Assembly: GCA_029262455.1 (NCBI GenBank)
Contig: JAJCZJ010000002.1
Location: 32,876 to 96,875, forward strand
Direction of reading: 5' to 3'
DNA: 64,000 nt
DNA from: Deltaproteobacteria bacterium
GTDB taxonomy: Bacteria; Desulfobacterota; Binatia; HRBIN30; CADEER01
In this document: positions 56,976 to 64,000 of the stretch, in pieces
How the letters are laid out: the number at the start of each line of letters is the position of its first letter
Numbering within the stretch: position 1 is the stretch's first letter
Made by a program: the position numbers and the translations under genes
The notes under the pieces: model-generated
Database searches by the model: none
The model's input: the letters and a program-made list of their open reading frames with translations, nothing else
Told to the model about the DNA's origin: nothing

Positions 56976-59561
56976 ATGAAGAGTTCCGCTAGCACTGCCT
57001 CCGGGCGCTCCTTGCTTGTCCAATGGGCAAAGGGCCAAGACGACTGGATTCGCGACCTTACAAACCGGGTCCTGCAGACAAACCAGGACCTCTCTGAGCA
57101 AGACGTCGCGGCCGTCTACCAGCTACTTCTCGTCGAGAAACAGCTCGCGAAGGGTGAACACACTCCGGGGCCAACTCTCTCGGACTCCGGTACGACCAGC
57201 GCCCCTCCCCCTCCGCTGACAATCGCTTCTATCGACAACGTCAAGCGAGTCAACGCCCTCGCCCCGGGCCAGACCATCAACTTCAATCCGAAGATGACGG
57301 TCCTTTTTGGACCAAACGGTAGCGGGAAGACTGGCTACGTTCGCATCTTGAGACGGCTCTCGTCGGTGCGACGGGAGGAGCCCATCCTGCCCGACATCCT
57401 CGCAGACTCCCCGACCACAGAACCTCCCGAAGCAACCATTACCTACAAACTCGGAGACGAAGAGCATCCACTCGCATGGCGGGGCGAGGCAAGTGTCCCA
57501 CCATTTACTCGGCTCGACAGCTTCGACGCGGCGGATGCGCGGGCGTACGTCGATGACGACCTGACATACGTTTACACGCCGGCCGACATAGCTCTTTTCC
57601 GATTCGTCTCAGGAGGTCTTGAACGCGTTCGCAAGCAGCTCGAAACGGCCAAGAAAGAGAGGTCCACCACCGCGAACCCGTTTCTCTCACACTTCCCAAG
57701 AGAGGTGTCATTCTTCCCGGTAATCGACGGCCTCGGCGCAACGACTGATATGTCCGGGCTACGCGCTCTCGCAAGCGTAACCACTGAAGAAGAGGCCTCG
57801 GTAGCGGCCCTCACCGAAACCGTAGCGGCTCTCTCCGGTCAATCTCTGGATGCGCAGGTGCAGGCAGCACAGGCTGACTACACACTCTTCAATGAAGCGA
57901 GAATCCTTGCGGAGCAGCTCCGCTCCTTTGATATAGACGCGTACAACCAGTCAGTCACTGCCCTTGCCGCGAGACTCATCCAGCAAACCGAAGCCACACA
58001 AACTGCATTCGCAGCCGACCCTCTCCCCGGATTCCTATCCTCTGAATGGCGAGCTTTCATCGAAGCAGGCGACAGCTACCTCAAGAGTCTCGGGCTTGAG
58101 GACTACCCCACCGATGAAGAACTCTGCCTTTACTGCCGCCAACCACTTTCAGCAGCGGCCATGGGTCTTCTGCGCCGCTATCGAGAGTTCAACAATGACG
58201 AGTACGATGGTCACGTCCGCACGGCTCGCCAGGAACTCGACGGTATTCGCAGCCCATTCCTGCAGACCAATGCCTCTACGCTAGAGCCACTCCTCCAACA
58301 GCGAAAGACCGCGCTCGCAGGCCAGGCACTCCCATCCGGGCTAGCGGAGGCCGAGAACCTCCTCGCCCCGGCTCGTGCGCTTGAGGGCGTCCTCAAAGAC
58401 GGAAAACTCGTCCCAGACAGAACAGTCCCGTCCGGTATATCCGAAGTGCGGGCACGCCTAGAGGAGAGCGCTCAGAAGATCGGCGAGCGCCTCACGGGGC
58501 TCCGTGGAAAAGCTGGTGAGCGCGAGAAGCTGTTGAAGGAAAACACCACCAAGCTCATCCAGCTTCAGTCGCGGATCAAGCTCCGCGAGTTGCTTTCGGA
58601 GATTGAGAACTATGTCGAGCGCGCAAAGTGGGCAAAGCGTGCTGATGAGATTCTGCGCCGACTTCGCCCCGTCTCCAAGGCCCTAACAGACGCCTCGAAG
58701 CTAGCCAGTGAGCGCCTTCTGAACCAGGACTTCGAGAAGCACTTCCGAGACGAGTGCAAGCTCCTACGCACGCCACACGTGGTTCTCGACTTTCACGGCC
58801 AGCGCGGCCAACCTGCCAGACGCAAAGTTCTCCGCTCCGAATACAAGCTCAGCCAAACCCTCTCTGAAGGTGAACAGAAAGTTATCGCTCTAGCGGATTT
58901 CCTTGCCGAAGCTGCCCTCCGAACTTCAAATGCACCCGTCGTCTTCGACGACCCGGTCAACAGTCTCGACTACTCCCGCGTTCAGGAAGTAGCGACCCGC
59001 CTTGCGGCGCTTGCTGAGGACCGCCAGGTCATCGTCTTCACTCATAACATCTGGTTTACCGCCGAACTCCTGGAACGCTTCCGGGACCATCGGGAGGACT
59101 GCGCCTACTACGACGTTCGTATCGTCGAATCTCAACGCGGAATTGTGTCCGGCGGCACGCACCCACGGACAGACAGCGTCGGCGACCTGACCAAGCGCAT
59201 CAAGCGTGTTATCGCCGAAGCGAAGAAGACATCCGGCGAAGTGCAAGATGCCCTGATATTTCGGGGGTACTCGCTTCTGCGTGCACTATCCGAAGTCATC
59301 GTCGAAAGCGAATTTTTCGAAGGTGTTGTCCGCCGCTACGAGCCGAACCTGATGCTCACCTTGCTCCCGAAGGTAAAACCACAAGGGCTCAAGGCTGCCG
59401 GCGAGCAGCTTTACCCGATCTACAAGCGCTGTTGTCGTTTCATCGACTCCCATTCGCAGCCACGTGAGCATCTGAACATCGTCCGCACCATCGACGAGTT
59501 GGAAGAAGATTTCAGCTCCATCCTCGAAGCGAGAACGCTATACAAGAAGGCTGCTGCCTGA
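56976..59561 (+). CDS. ABC-type AAA ATPase with zinc-hook CxxC, RloC/Rad50-like
   Basis: 861 residues from ATG 56976 (GTG 56967 is also open). Walker A VLFGPNGSGKTGY near 112; coiled coil; CLYC at residues 384-387, one half of a Rad50/RloC-type zinc hook; second coiled coil; ABC signature LSEGEQKVIALADFLAEA; Walker B APVVFDDPVNSLDYSR near 655; H-loop VIVFTHNIWF. The 200 residues after the ATPase (RGIVSGGTHPRTDS, FRGYSLLRALSEVIVE, PREHLNIVRTIDELEEDF) are not a canonical anticodon nuclease. Such ATPases sense DNA damage or phage and trigger an effector. It follows the Abi_C gene directly and could be its activator. Confidence 0.8.
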   Translation: MKSSASTASGRSLLVQWAKGQDDWIRDLTNRVLQTNQDLSEQDVAAVYQLLLVEKQLAKGEHTPGPTLSDSGTTSAPPPPLTIASIDNVKRVNALAPGQTINFNPKMTVLFGPNGSGKTGYVRILRRLSSVRREEPILPDILADSPTTEPPEATITYKLGDEEHPLAWRGEASVPPFTRLDSFDAADARAYVDDDLTYVYTPADIALFRFVSGGLERVRKQLETAKKERSTTANPFLSHFPREVSFFPVIDGLGATTDMSGLRALASVTTEEEASVAALTETVAALSGQSLDAQVQAAQADYTLFNEARILAEQLRSFDIDAYNQSVTALAARLIQQTEATQTAFAADPLPGFLSSEWRAFIEAGDSYLKSLGLEDYPTDEELCLYCRQPLSAAAMGLLRRYREFNNDEYDGHVRTARQELDGIRSPFLQTNASTLEPLLQQRKTALAGQALPSGLAEAENLLAPARALEGVLKDGKLVPDRTVPSGISEVRARLEESAQKIGERLTGLRGKAGEREKLLKENTTKLIQLQSRIKLRELLSEIENYVERAKWAKRADEILRRLRPVSKALTDASKLASERLLNQDFEKHFRDECKLLRTPHVVLDFHGQRGQPARRKVLRSEYKLSQTLSEGEQKVIALADFLAEAALRTSNAPVVFDDPVNSLDYSRVQEVATRLAALAEDRQVIVFTHNIWFTAELLERFRDHREDCAYYDVRIVESQRGIVSGGTHPRTDSVGDLTKRIKRVIAEAKKTSGEVQDALIFRGYSLLRALSEVIVESEFFEGVVRRYEPNLMLTLLPKVKPQGLKAAGEQLYPIYKRCCRFIDSHSQPREHLNIVRTIDELEEDFSSILEARTLYKKAAA

Positions 59562-59818
59562 GATCCGCGCCTTCAAACGTTGATAACTCTTGGAGCCCGA
59601 TTCGGACGCGGCAGTGGCCGCCGCGGCGGGATCATCTGTGCTTCGATTGGGTTGGAGACGTCTCCACTGGGAGACAGCTGACCCGAGTCGCAGCACCGTC
59701 AGGGGACGGAGCAGCTTTTAGAAAACCCGTCGCGAACGCACTCAATCATTGACTATCGAGGTCGCGCGGAACATGAATTGCTCTCCTTCTATAAGGATAG
59801 CGGGGCGGCTTAACGACG

Positions 59819-61174
59819 GTGTCCACAAAATCGAAACAACCTCAGGGTGTCCCTACCCTTAAGAGGGACTGGGCCTACTACGGGGGTGACGGCGAAGCAG
59901 TACTTGAGCAAGAGGGCTCGAAACTCAGACTTCTTCTGACATGGCGTCCAAATCGGAGCCACCCCAGCCCACACTACATTCTCGAAGCCAAGCTCGTGCA
60001 CACCTCTCCAGCCGGGAGGTGGTCGTTCTCAGGGGAATGGTTCGATACTTCCGATGTCGACAAGCGCTACCACCTCCGTGGCCATTATGATCCGGGGAAG
60101 GACGAAATTCGCCTCGATGGAACCGAGGACGTTCGATCCGAGTTCTTGGACCAACTACTCTTAACTCCCCGAACCGACGCCGACCCCGAACAAGAAGCCG
60201 CCCTCACGAAAGGGGCGGCCTTCTGGAACAAGTGGCGTTCAGTTCAGAAAATACACGCCCCCCGTCTGGCACGTACGAACTTTGAAGGACGGTCCCTCGA
60301 GGGCGCAAACCTCGCTCAAGCCGATCTCTCAGCTTCCGTCTGGAAACGTTGCAGACTTGCCAACGCGAGTTTTCGGCGAGCGAACTTGGTCGGGATCGAC
60401 CTGCGCGGTACCGACTTGAGCGGCGTAGACTTCACGGATGCTACCCTCAGGGGCGCAGATCTTCGGGCCGCGTGTTTGCGAAACGCCACCCTGATCGGTG
60501 CAAACCTTTCGGGCGCGGCCATCGAGGGTGCTGACTTTGATGCAGCTCGCCTCCGCAAGACTGCCTTTTGCGACGTAGAAACGTCTAAGGCCGAAAACCT
60601 AGAGCGTTGTTGGTTTGTCGGTAAAAGTTATGCCGACATAAAGACGCTCGCTAGCGGGCAAGCAACACCTCGTCGCTTTCTTGAAGGTTGTGGCGTATCC
60701 CAGGAATTTACAGACCGCTTACCCTTATTGGTCGATAGCGGGAGTCCAACTCATTCGTGCTTCATTAGTTTCGCCTCCGAAGATGTCGACATCGCTGCGC
60801 AACTGGAAAGAGAACTTCGCGCCGACGGAATTCGAGTCTACTTTTTCCCCGAGAACATCCGTGTCGGGGACAAGGTGGAGAGAAAGATCTTCGAAGCGAT
60901 CGATTCCCACGATCGTTTCATCGTGCTGTTGTCCGAAAACTCTGTCGCCAGCGACTGGGTAAAGCGAGAGGTGGAGTTGGGTCTGCGTATCGAACAGAAA
61001 CGGCGTGGCGATTTTCTCATACCCGTCCAGCTGGGCGACGACTGGTCCAAGAGCCGCAAGGCTTGGGTAAAGCAAGTGAAGCAACGGGACCTTATCGACT
61101 ATCGGGACCGGTCCCAGAACGCTTATCGGCTAGCGTACGACAGATTATTCCGTCTGCTTTGCCGCCAAGAGTAG
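59819..61174 (+). CDS. Pentapeptide-repeat protein with C-terminal TIR domain
   Basis: 451 residues from GTG 59819. Residues 1-120 form an unrecognised beta-rich domain (ILEAKLVHTSPAGRWSFSGE). Residues about 150-255 are pentapeptide repeats A(D/N)LxX (LEGANLAQADLSASVWK, LRGTDLSGVDFTDATLRGAD), a right-handed quadrilateral beta-helix. Residues 312-450 are a TIR domain: SCFISFASEDVDIAAQLE, RVYFFPENIRVGDKVERKIF, HDRFIVLLSENSVASDWVKR with Glu384, the usual NADase glutamate position. Bacterial TIR proteins cleave NAD+ or make cyclic-ADPR signals when phage is sensed. The helix may serve as a sensor or scaffold. Stands alone, 258 nt after the ATPase gene. Confidence 0.85.
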   Translation: MSTKSKQPQGVPTLKRDWAYYGGDGEAVLEQEGSKLRLLLTWRPNRSHPSPHYILEAKLVHTSPAGRWSFSGEWFDTSDVDKRYHLRGHYDPGKDEIRLDGTEDVRSEFLDQLLLTPRTDADPEQEAALTKGAAFWNKWRSVQKIHAPRLARTNFEGRSLEGANLAQADLSASVWKRCRLANASFRRANLVGIDLRGTDLSGVDFTDATLRGADLRAACLRNATLIGANLSGAAIEGADFDAARLRKTAFCDVETSKAENLERCWFVGKSYADIKTLASGQATPRRFLEGCGVSQEFTDRLPLLVDSGSPTHSCFISFASEDVDIAAQLERELRADGIRVYFFPENIRVGDKVERKIFEAIDSHDRFIVLLSENSVASDWVKREVELGLRIEQKRRGDFLIPVQLGDDWSKSRKAWVKQVKQRDLIDYRDRSQNAYRLAYDRLFRLLCRQE

Positions 61175-61366
61175 CGAGCAGCAAACTTCGAATTGATCCA
61201 AATTATTGTGTATGAAAATGCTTATTCTCAGCAGCCGCGAGGCATCGCGAGAAGTACGGCTGGCAGACCGCCCGTTCGACTCGCCGGCTCGCCCGCACTG
61301 ACGGGCGCCACGTAGCCCGCCGCGACCACATTCGCGGTCTCCGTTTCGGGTCTGCAGCGAGGCTCT
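61175..61366. other. Gap after TIR gene
   Basis: AT-rich near 61190-61225, then G/C-rich. No gene or clear terminator. The following integrase fragment ends here. Confidence 0.4.
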
Positions 61367-61520
61367 TCATGGTTTGCCGAAGAGGACTACCTCCAGCCTC
61401 TCCGCCGCCTGCTGCTGCATCGTCGGCAAGACGTGCGAGTACGTGTCCAACGTCAGCGTCACGCTCGCGTGGCCGAGTCTCTCACTGACGACCTTCGGGT
61501 GCTCGCCCTGCGCCAACAGC
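61367..61520 (-). pseudogene. C-terminal end of a tyrosine integrase cut by IS21
   Basis: The minus strand reads QLLAQGEHPKVVSERLGHAS then VTLTLDTYSHVLPTMQQQAA and a stop at 61367. This is the HxLGH...TxDTYSH...tyrosine-nucleophile block of phage integrases. Its upstream part stops exactly where the IS21 end begins at 61521, so the gene is split; the rest should lie beyond the window. Confidence 0.85.
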
Positions 61521-61582
61521 TGTGATTCGGCGTGGAAAATTGACCCCCTTGGCGGGGGTATCGGCGTCCAAAATTGACCCCC
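61521..61582 (+). repeat. IS21 left end, two terminal repeats
   Basis: Outer 28-nt repeat at 61521-61548 and inner 21-nt repeat at 61562-61582, both containing AAAATTGACCCCC. Confidence 0.85.
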
Positions 61583-61595
61583 TGCGATAGCACTG

Positions 61596-63131
61596 ATGCG
61601 CTACCTGCTTTCAAAGCGGGAGCGACGGGGGATGAAGAGCGTGGAGACGATTGGTCGGATACGTCGGGAGCATTTCAGCAAGGGAAAAGCGATCAAGGAG
61701 ATCGTCCGGGATCTGCGGGTATCGCGTAACACAGTGCGCAGAGTGCTGCGGTCGGGTGAGACGAAGTTCACGTACGAGCGGGAGATTCAGCCGCGACCGA
61801 AACTGGGCGCGTGGACGTCGGAGATCGAGGAGCAGCTCGAGTCGAACGAGACGAAGTCACCGCGTGAGCGGCTAACGCTGATACGAATCTACGAAGATCT
61901 GCGTGGGCGTGGTTACGAGGGTGGCTACGACGCCGTCAGGCGGTACGCGAAGAAGTGGAGAACGGCGCGTGGGAAGTCGGCAGCGTCGGCGTACGTGCCG
62001 CTGACGTTCGCACCAGGCGAAGCGTACCAGTTTGACTGGAGCCACGAGGTCGTGGTGATGAACGGCCAGACCGCGACGGTGAAGGTCGCCCACGTGCGGC
62101 TGTGCCACAGCCGGATGCTGTTCGCACGGGCCTATCCCCGGGAGACGCAGGAGATGGTGTTCGATGCCCACGACCGGGCCTTCGCCTTTTTCAGGGGAGC
62201 GTGCGAGCGGGGCATCTACGACAATATGAAGACGGCGGTGGACGCGGTCCACGTCGGCAAGAAGCGCAAATACAACCGACGCTTTCTACAGATGTGCAGC
62301 CACTACCTGGTGGATCCGGTCGCCTGCACACCGGCTAGCGGCTGGGAGAAGGGACAGGTCGAGAACCAAGTGGGACTGGTGCGCAAACGCATGTTCACAC
62401 CTAGAGTGCGGGCCAAGAGCTACCACGAGCTCAACGGCTGGCTGCTCGACCGCTGCATCACCTTTGCGAAGGCCCACCGTCATCCAGAACGGAGCGAAGA
62501 GACGGTCTGGGAGGTGTTCGAGTCCGAGCGTGAGCAACTCGTCCCCTATGCCGGGCACTTCGACGGCTTCCACGCGGTGCCGGCGACAGTGTCGAAGACC
62601 TGCTTAGTGCGTTTCGACAACAACAAGTATTCGGTGGAGGCAAACGCGGTCGGACGGCCCGTCGAGGTGCAGGCGTACGCCGATCGCATTGTGATCCGCC
62701 AGGACGGCAGAATCGTCGCCGAGCACGAGCGCTCTTTCGGGCGCGGTGTGACGGTTTACAATCCCTGGCACTACGTGCCCGTACTCGCCCGAAAACCAGG
62801 AGCCCTGCGAAACGGCGCTCCGTTCAAGGACTGGGTGCTGCCGTCGGCGATGGAGCAGGTGCGGCGTAAGCTTGCCCGGACCGAAGACGGGAATCGGCAA
62901 ATGGTCGATATTCTGGCCGCTGTGCTGACCGATGGTCTAGAGGCGGTCGAGGCGGCATGTGCCGATGCCCTTACCGACGGCGTTCACTCTGCCGATGTCG
63001 TTCTGAACATCCTCGCACGCCGTCGAGATCCCGATCCTCCAGCAACGATCCTCACGCCGGCCCACCTATCGCTGCGTCACGCGCCGGTGAGTGACTGCGC
63101 CCGTTATGACCGCCTCAGGAGTGCCAGCTGA
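61596..63131 (+). CDS. istA: IS21-family transposase IstA
   Basis: 511 residues. ATG 61596 is used; ATG 61632 ([12 protein letters not shown]) matches the usual IstA start better. The HTH ([19 protein letters not shown]) is followed by a DDE integrase core: [11 protein letters not shown] with Asp147, [13 protein letters not shown] with Asp209 and [12 protein letters not shown] with a Glu near 251-256. The C-terminal part has [19 protein letters not shown], typical of IstA. It cuts and joins the element ends. Its stop overlaps the istB start (TGATG), giving coupled translation. No frameshift or stop is seen, so it looks active. Confidence 0.95.
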   Translation: MRYLLSKRERRGMKSVETIGRIRREHFSKGKAIKEIVRDLRVSRNTVRRVLRSGETKFTYEREIQPRPKLGAWTSEIEEQLESNETKSPRERLTLIRIYEDLRGRGYEGGYDAVRRYAKKWRTARGKSAASAYVPLTFAPGEAYQFDWSHEVVVMNGQTATVKVAHVRLCHSRMLFARAYPRETQEMVFDAHDRAFAFFRGACERGIYDNMKTAVDAVHVGKKRKYNRRFLQMCSHYLVDPVACTPASGWEKGQVENQVGLVRKRMFTPRVRAKSYHELNGWLLDRCITFAKAHRHPERSEETVWEVFESEREQLVPYAGHFDGFHAVPATVSKTCLVRFDNNKYSVEANAVGRPVEVQAYADRIVIRQDGRIVAEHERSFGRGVTVYNPWHYVPVLARKPGALRNGAPFKDWVLPSAMEQVRRKLARTEDGNRQMVDILAAVLTDGLEAVEAACADALTDGVHSADVVLNILARRRDPDPPATILTPAHLSLRHAPVSDCARYDRLRSAS

Positions 63132-63943
63132 TGGAACGCTCTGAGATCTTCGAACTGATGGGCCAGCTAAAGCTCAACGGAATGAAGGCCGCCTTCGACG
63201 AGCTGATGGTCAGCGCGATCAAACGCCGGCACGAACCGCAGCGCATCATCGGCGACCTACTGAGCGCGGAGATTGCCGACAAACAGGCCCGCTCGATTCG
63301 CTATCAACTCACGATTGCCAAGCTGCCTCTGGCCAAAGACCTCGACGACTTCGAATTCAAGGACACGCCGATCAACGAGACGCTGGCACGGGACCTTGCC
63401 GGCGGCGGTTTCCTCGAGCAGCAGCGCAATGCGGTGCTGATCGGTGGCACTGGCACCGGGAAAACCCACCTTGCCATCGCGATCGCCCGACACTGCATCC
63501 GTTCGGGCGCACGGGGACGCTTCTTCAACGTCGTGGACCTGGTGAACCAACTCGAGACCGAGACCCGCAGCGGACACCAGGGGCGGATCGCGGCCCGACT
63601 CGCCCGCATGGACTTCGTCGTCCTCGACGAACTCGGCTACCTTCCATTCGCCCAGGCCGGCGGCCAGCTCCTGTTTCACCTCGTCAGCCAGCTCTACGAG
63701 CGTACCTCAATCATCGTCACCACCAATCTGGCGTTCGGAGAATGGCCTGCCGTCTTCGGTGACGCCAAGATGACCACTGCTCTACTCGACCGCCTCACTC
63801 ACCACTGCGACATCATCGAAACAGGCAACGAGAGCTGGCGCTTCAAAACCCGCGACGATACCCCCGAGCCCAGCGGCGCCCGCCCCATCTCCGCCGGCTA
63901 CGCCGGCTCCGATGGGGCGAAATCCAAGAAGAAAAATCGCTGA
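63131..63943 (+). CDS. istB: IS21-family helper ATPase IstB
   Basis: 270 residues. Walker [20 protein letters not shown] and Walker [13 protein letters not shown] are followed by [20 protein letters not shown] and a [18 protein letters not shown] tail, all standard IstB features. The N-terminal helical part ([20 protein letters not shown]) is the IstB-associated domain. IstB stimulates IstA and selects targets. It overlaps istA and ends 6 nt before the inner right terminal repeat. Confidence 0.95.
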   Translation: MERSEIFELMGQLKLNGMKAAFDELMVSAIKRRHEPQRIIGDLLSAEIADKQARSIRYQLTIAKLPLAKDLDDFEFKDTPINETLARDLAGGGFLEQQRNAVLIGGTGTGKTHLAIAIARHCIRSGARGRFFNVVDLVNQLETETRSGHQGRIAARLARMDFVVLDELGYLPFAQAGGQLLFHLVSQLYERTSIIVTTNLAFGEWPAVFGDAKMTTALLDRLTHHCDIIETGNESWRFKTRDDTPEPSGARPISAGYAGSDGAKSKKKNR

Positions 63944-63948
63944 CTCAG

Positions 63949-64000
63949 GGGGGTCAATTTTGGACGCCGATTGGGGGTCAATTTTCGACGCCGATTGACA
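63949..64000 (-). repeat. IS21 right end, two terminal repeats
   Basis: Inner repeat 63949-63969 and outer 28-nt repeat 63973-64000, inverted relative to the left end. Confidence 0.85.

Larger units (their letters stand above)
61521..64000 (+). mobile_element. IS21-family insertion sequence, both ends visible
   Basis: About 2.48 kb. The left end TGTGATTCGGCGTGGAAAAT TGACCCCC (61521-61548) is inverted at the right end (63973-64000). An inner repeat CGGCGTCCAAAATTGACCCC C occurs at 61562-61582 and inverted at 63949-63969, as is usual for IS21's multiple terminal repeats. It holds istA and istB. Inserted in a tyrosine integrase gene; the target duplication cannot be seen because the window ends at the outer base. 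Confidence 0.9.

Overview
The window is a moderately GC-rich bacterial chromosome segment from an organism with very large secreted, Ca2+-binding, cysteine-rich multidomain proteins (dockerin-like, thrombospondin type 3, MopE-like, Myxococcus-type Cys repeats, RHS/YD repeats, Thr/Pro/Ser stalks). This repertoire is typical of Myxococcota or former deltaproteobacterial lineages, including Binatota-like metagenomes. The exact lineage cannot be fixed from sequence alone; no rRNA or tRNA gene was found.

Layout. (1) 1-12.3 kb: the 5' part of a right-handed beta-helix secreted protein (minus strand, running off the left edge), a SorC-type sugar regulator, a LamG surface protein, a 1643-residue dockerin/Cys-rich protein and a paralogue of the LamG protein with a different C-terminus. 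(2) 12.3-18.7 kb: accessory region with a DUF429-like gene, an FtsK-type ATPase that looks cut at its 5' end, a RAYT transposase inside a near-perfect 26-bp inverted repeat, a small tail-anchored protein, and remnants of a serine recombinase, another RAYT and possibly an IS21 end. (3) 18.7-39.1 kb: a 20-kb minus-strand array of three giant secreted proteins of 1526, 948 and 4210 residues, the last an RHS-repeat protein. (4) 40.2-49.6 kb: an apparent sugar-nucleotide or glycan cluster. A tightly overlapping four-gene operon (NAD-dependent epimerase, class V aminotransferase, 1153-residue ROK-kinase fusion, CapD-like dehydratase) is flanked by a possible phosphodiester glycosidase and a GalT-like nucleotidyltransferase. 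(5) 50-61.2 kb: a recombinase-carried accessory and defence-like island. It holds a zinc-ribbon protein diverging from an excisionase-like HTH gene over a 12-nt-phased operator, a large serine recombinase with a hairpin over its ribosome site, a HEPN-like protein, a trypsin-like protease, a truncated tyrosine integrase, an Abi_C protein, a zinc-hook ABC-type ATPase and a pentapeptide-TIR protein. (6) 61.4-64.0 kb: the C-terminal end of a tyrosine integrase cut by an IS21-family element whose two ends are both present.

How the genes work together. The surface proteins share modules and look like a diversified adhesin or cell-envelope set. The 40-49 kb genes plausibly make, activate and transfer an unusual sugar, perhaps for an envelope glycan. 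The 50-61 kb genes combine recognised immune effector families (HEPN, TIR, protease, zinc-hook ATPase) with integration machinery, the usual make-up of a mobile defence island. Several open frames antisense to the giant genes are codon shadows and are left out.
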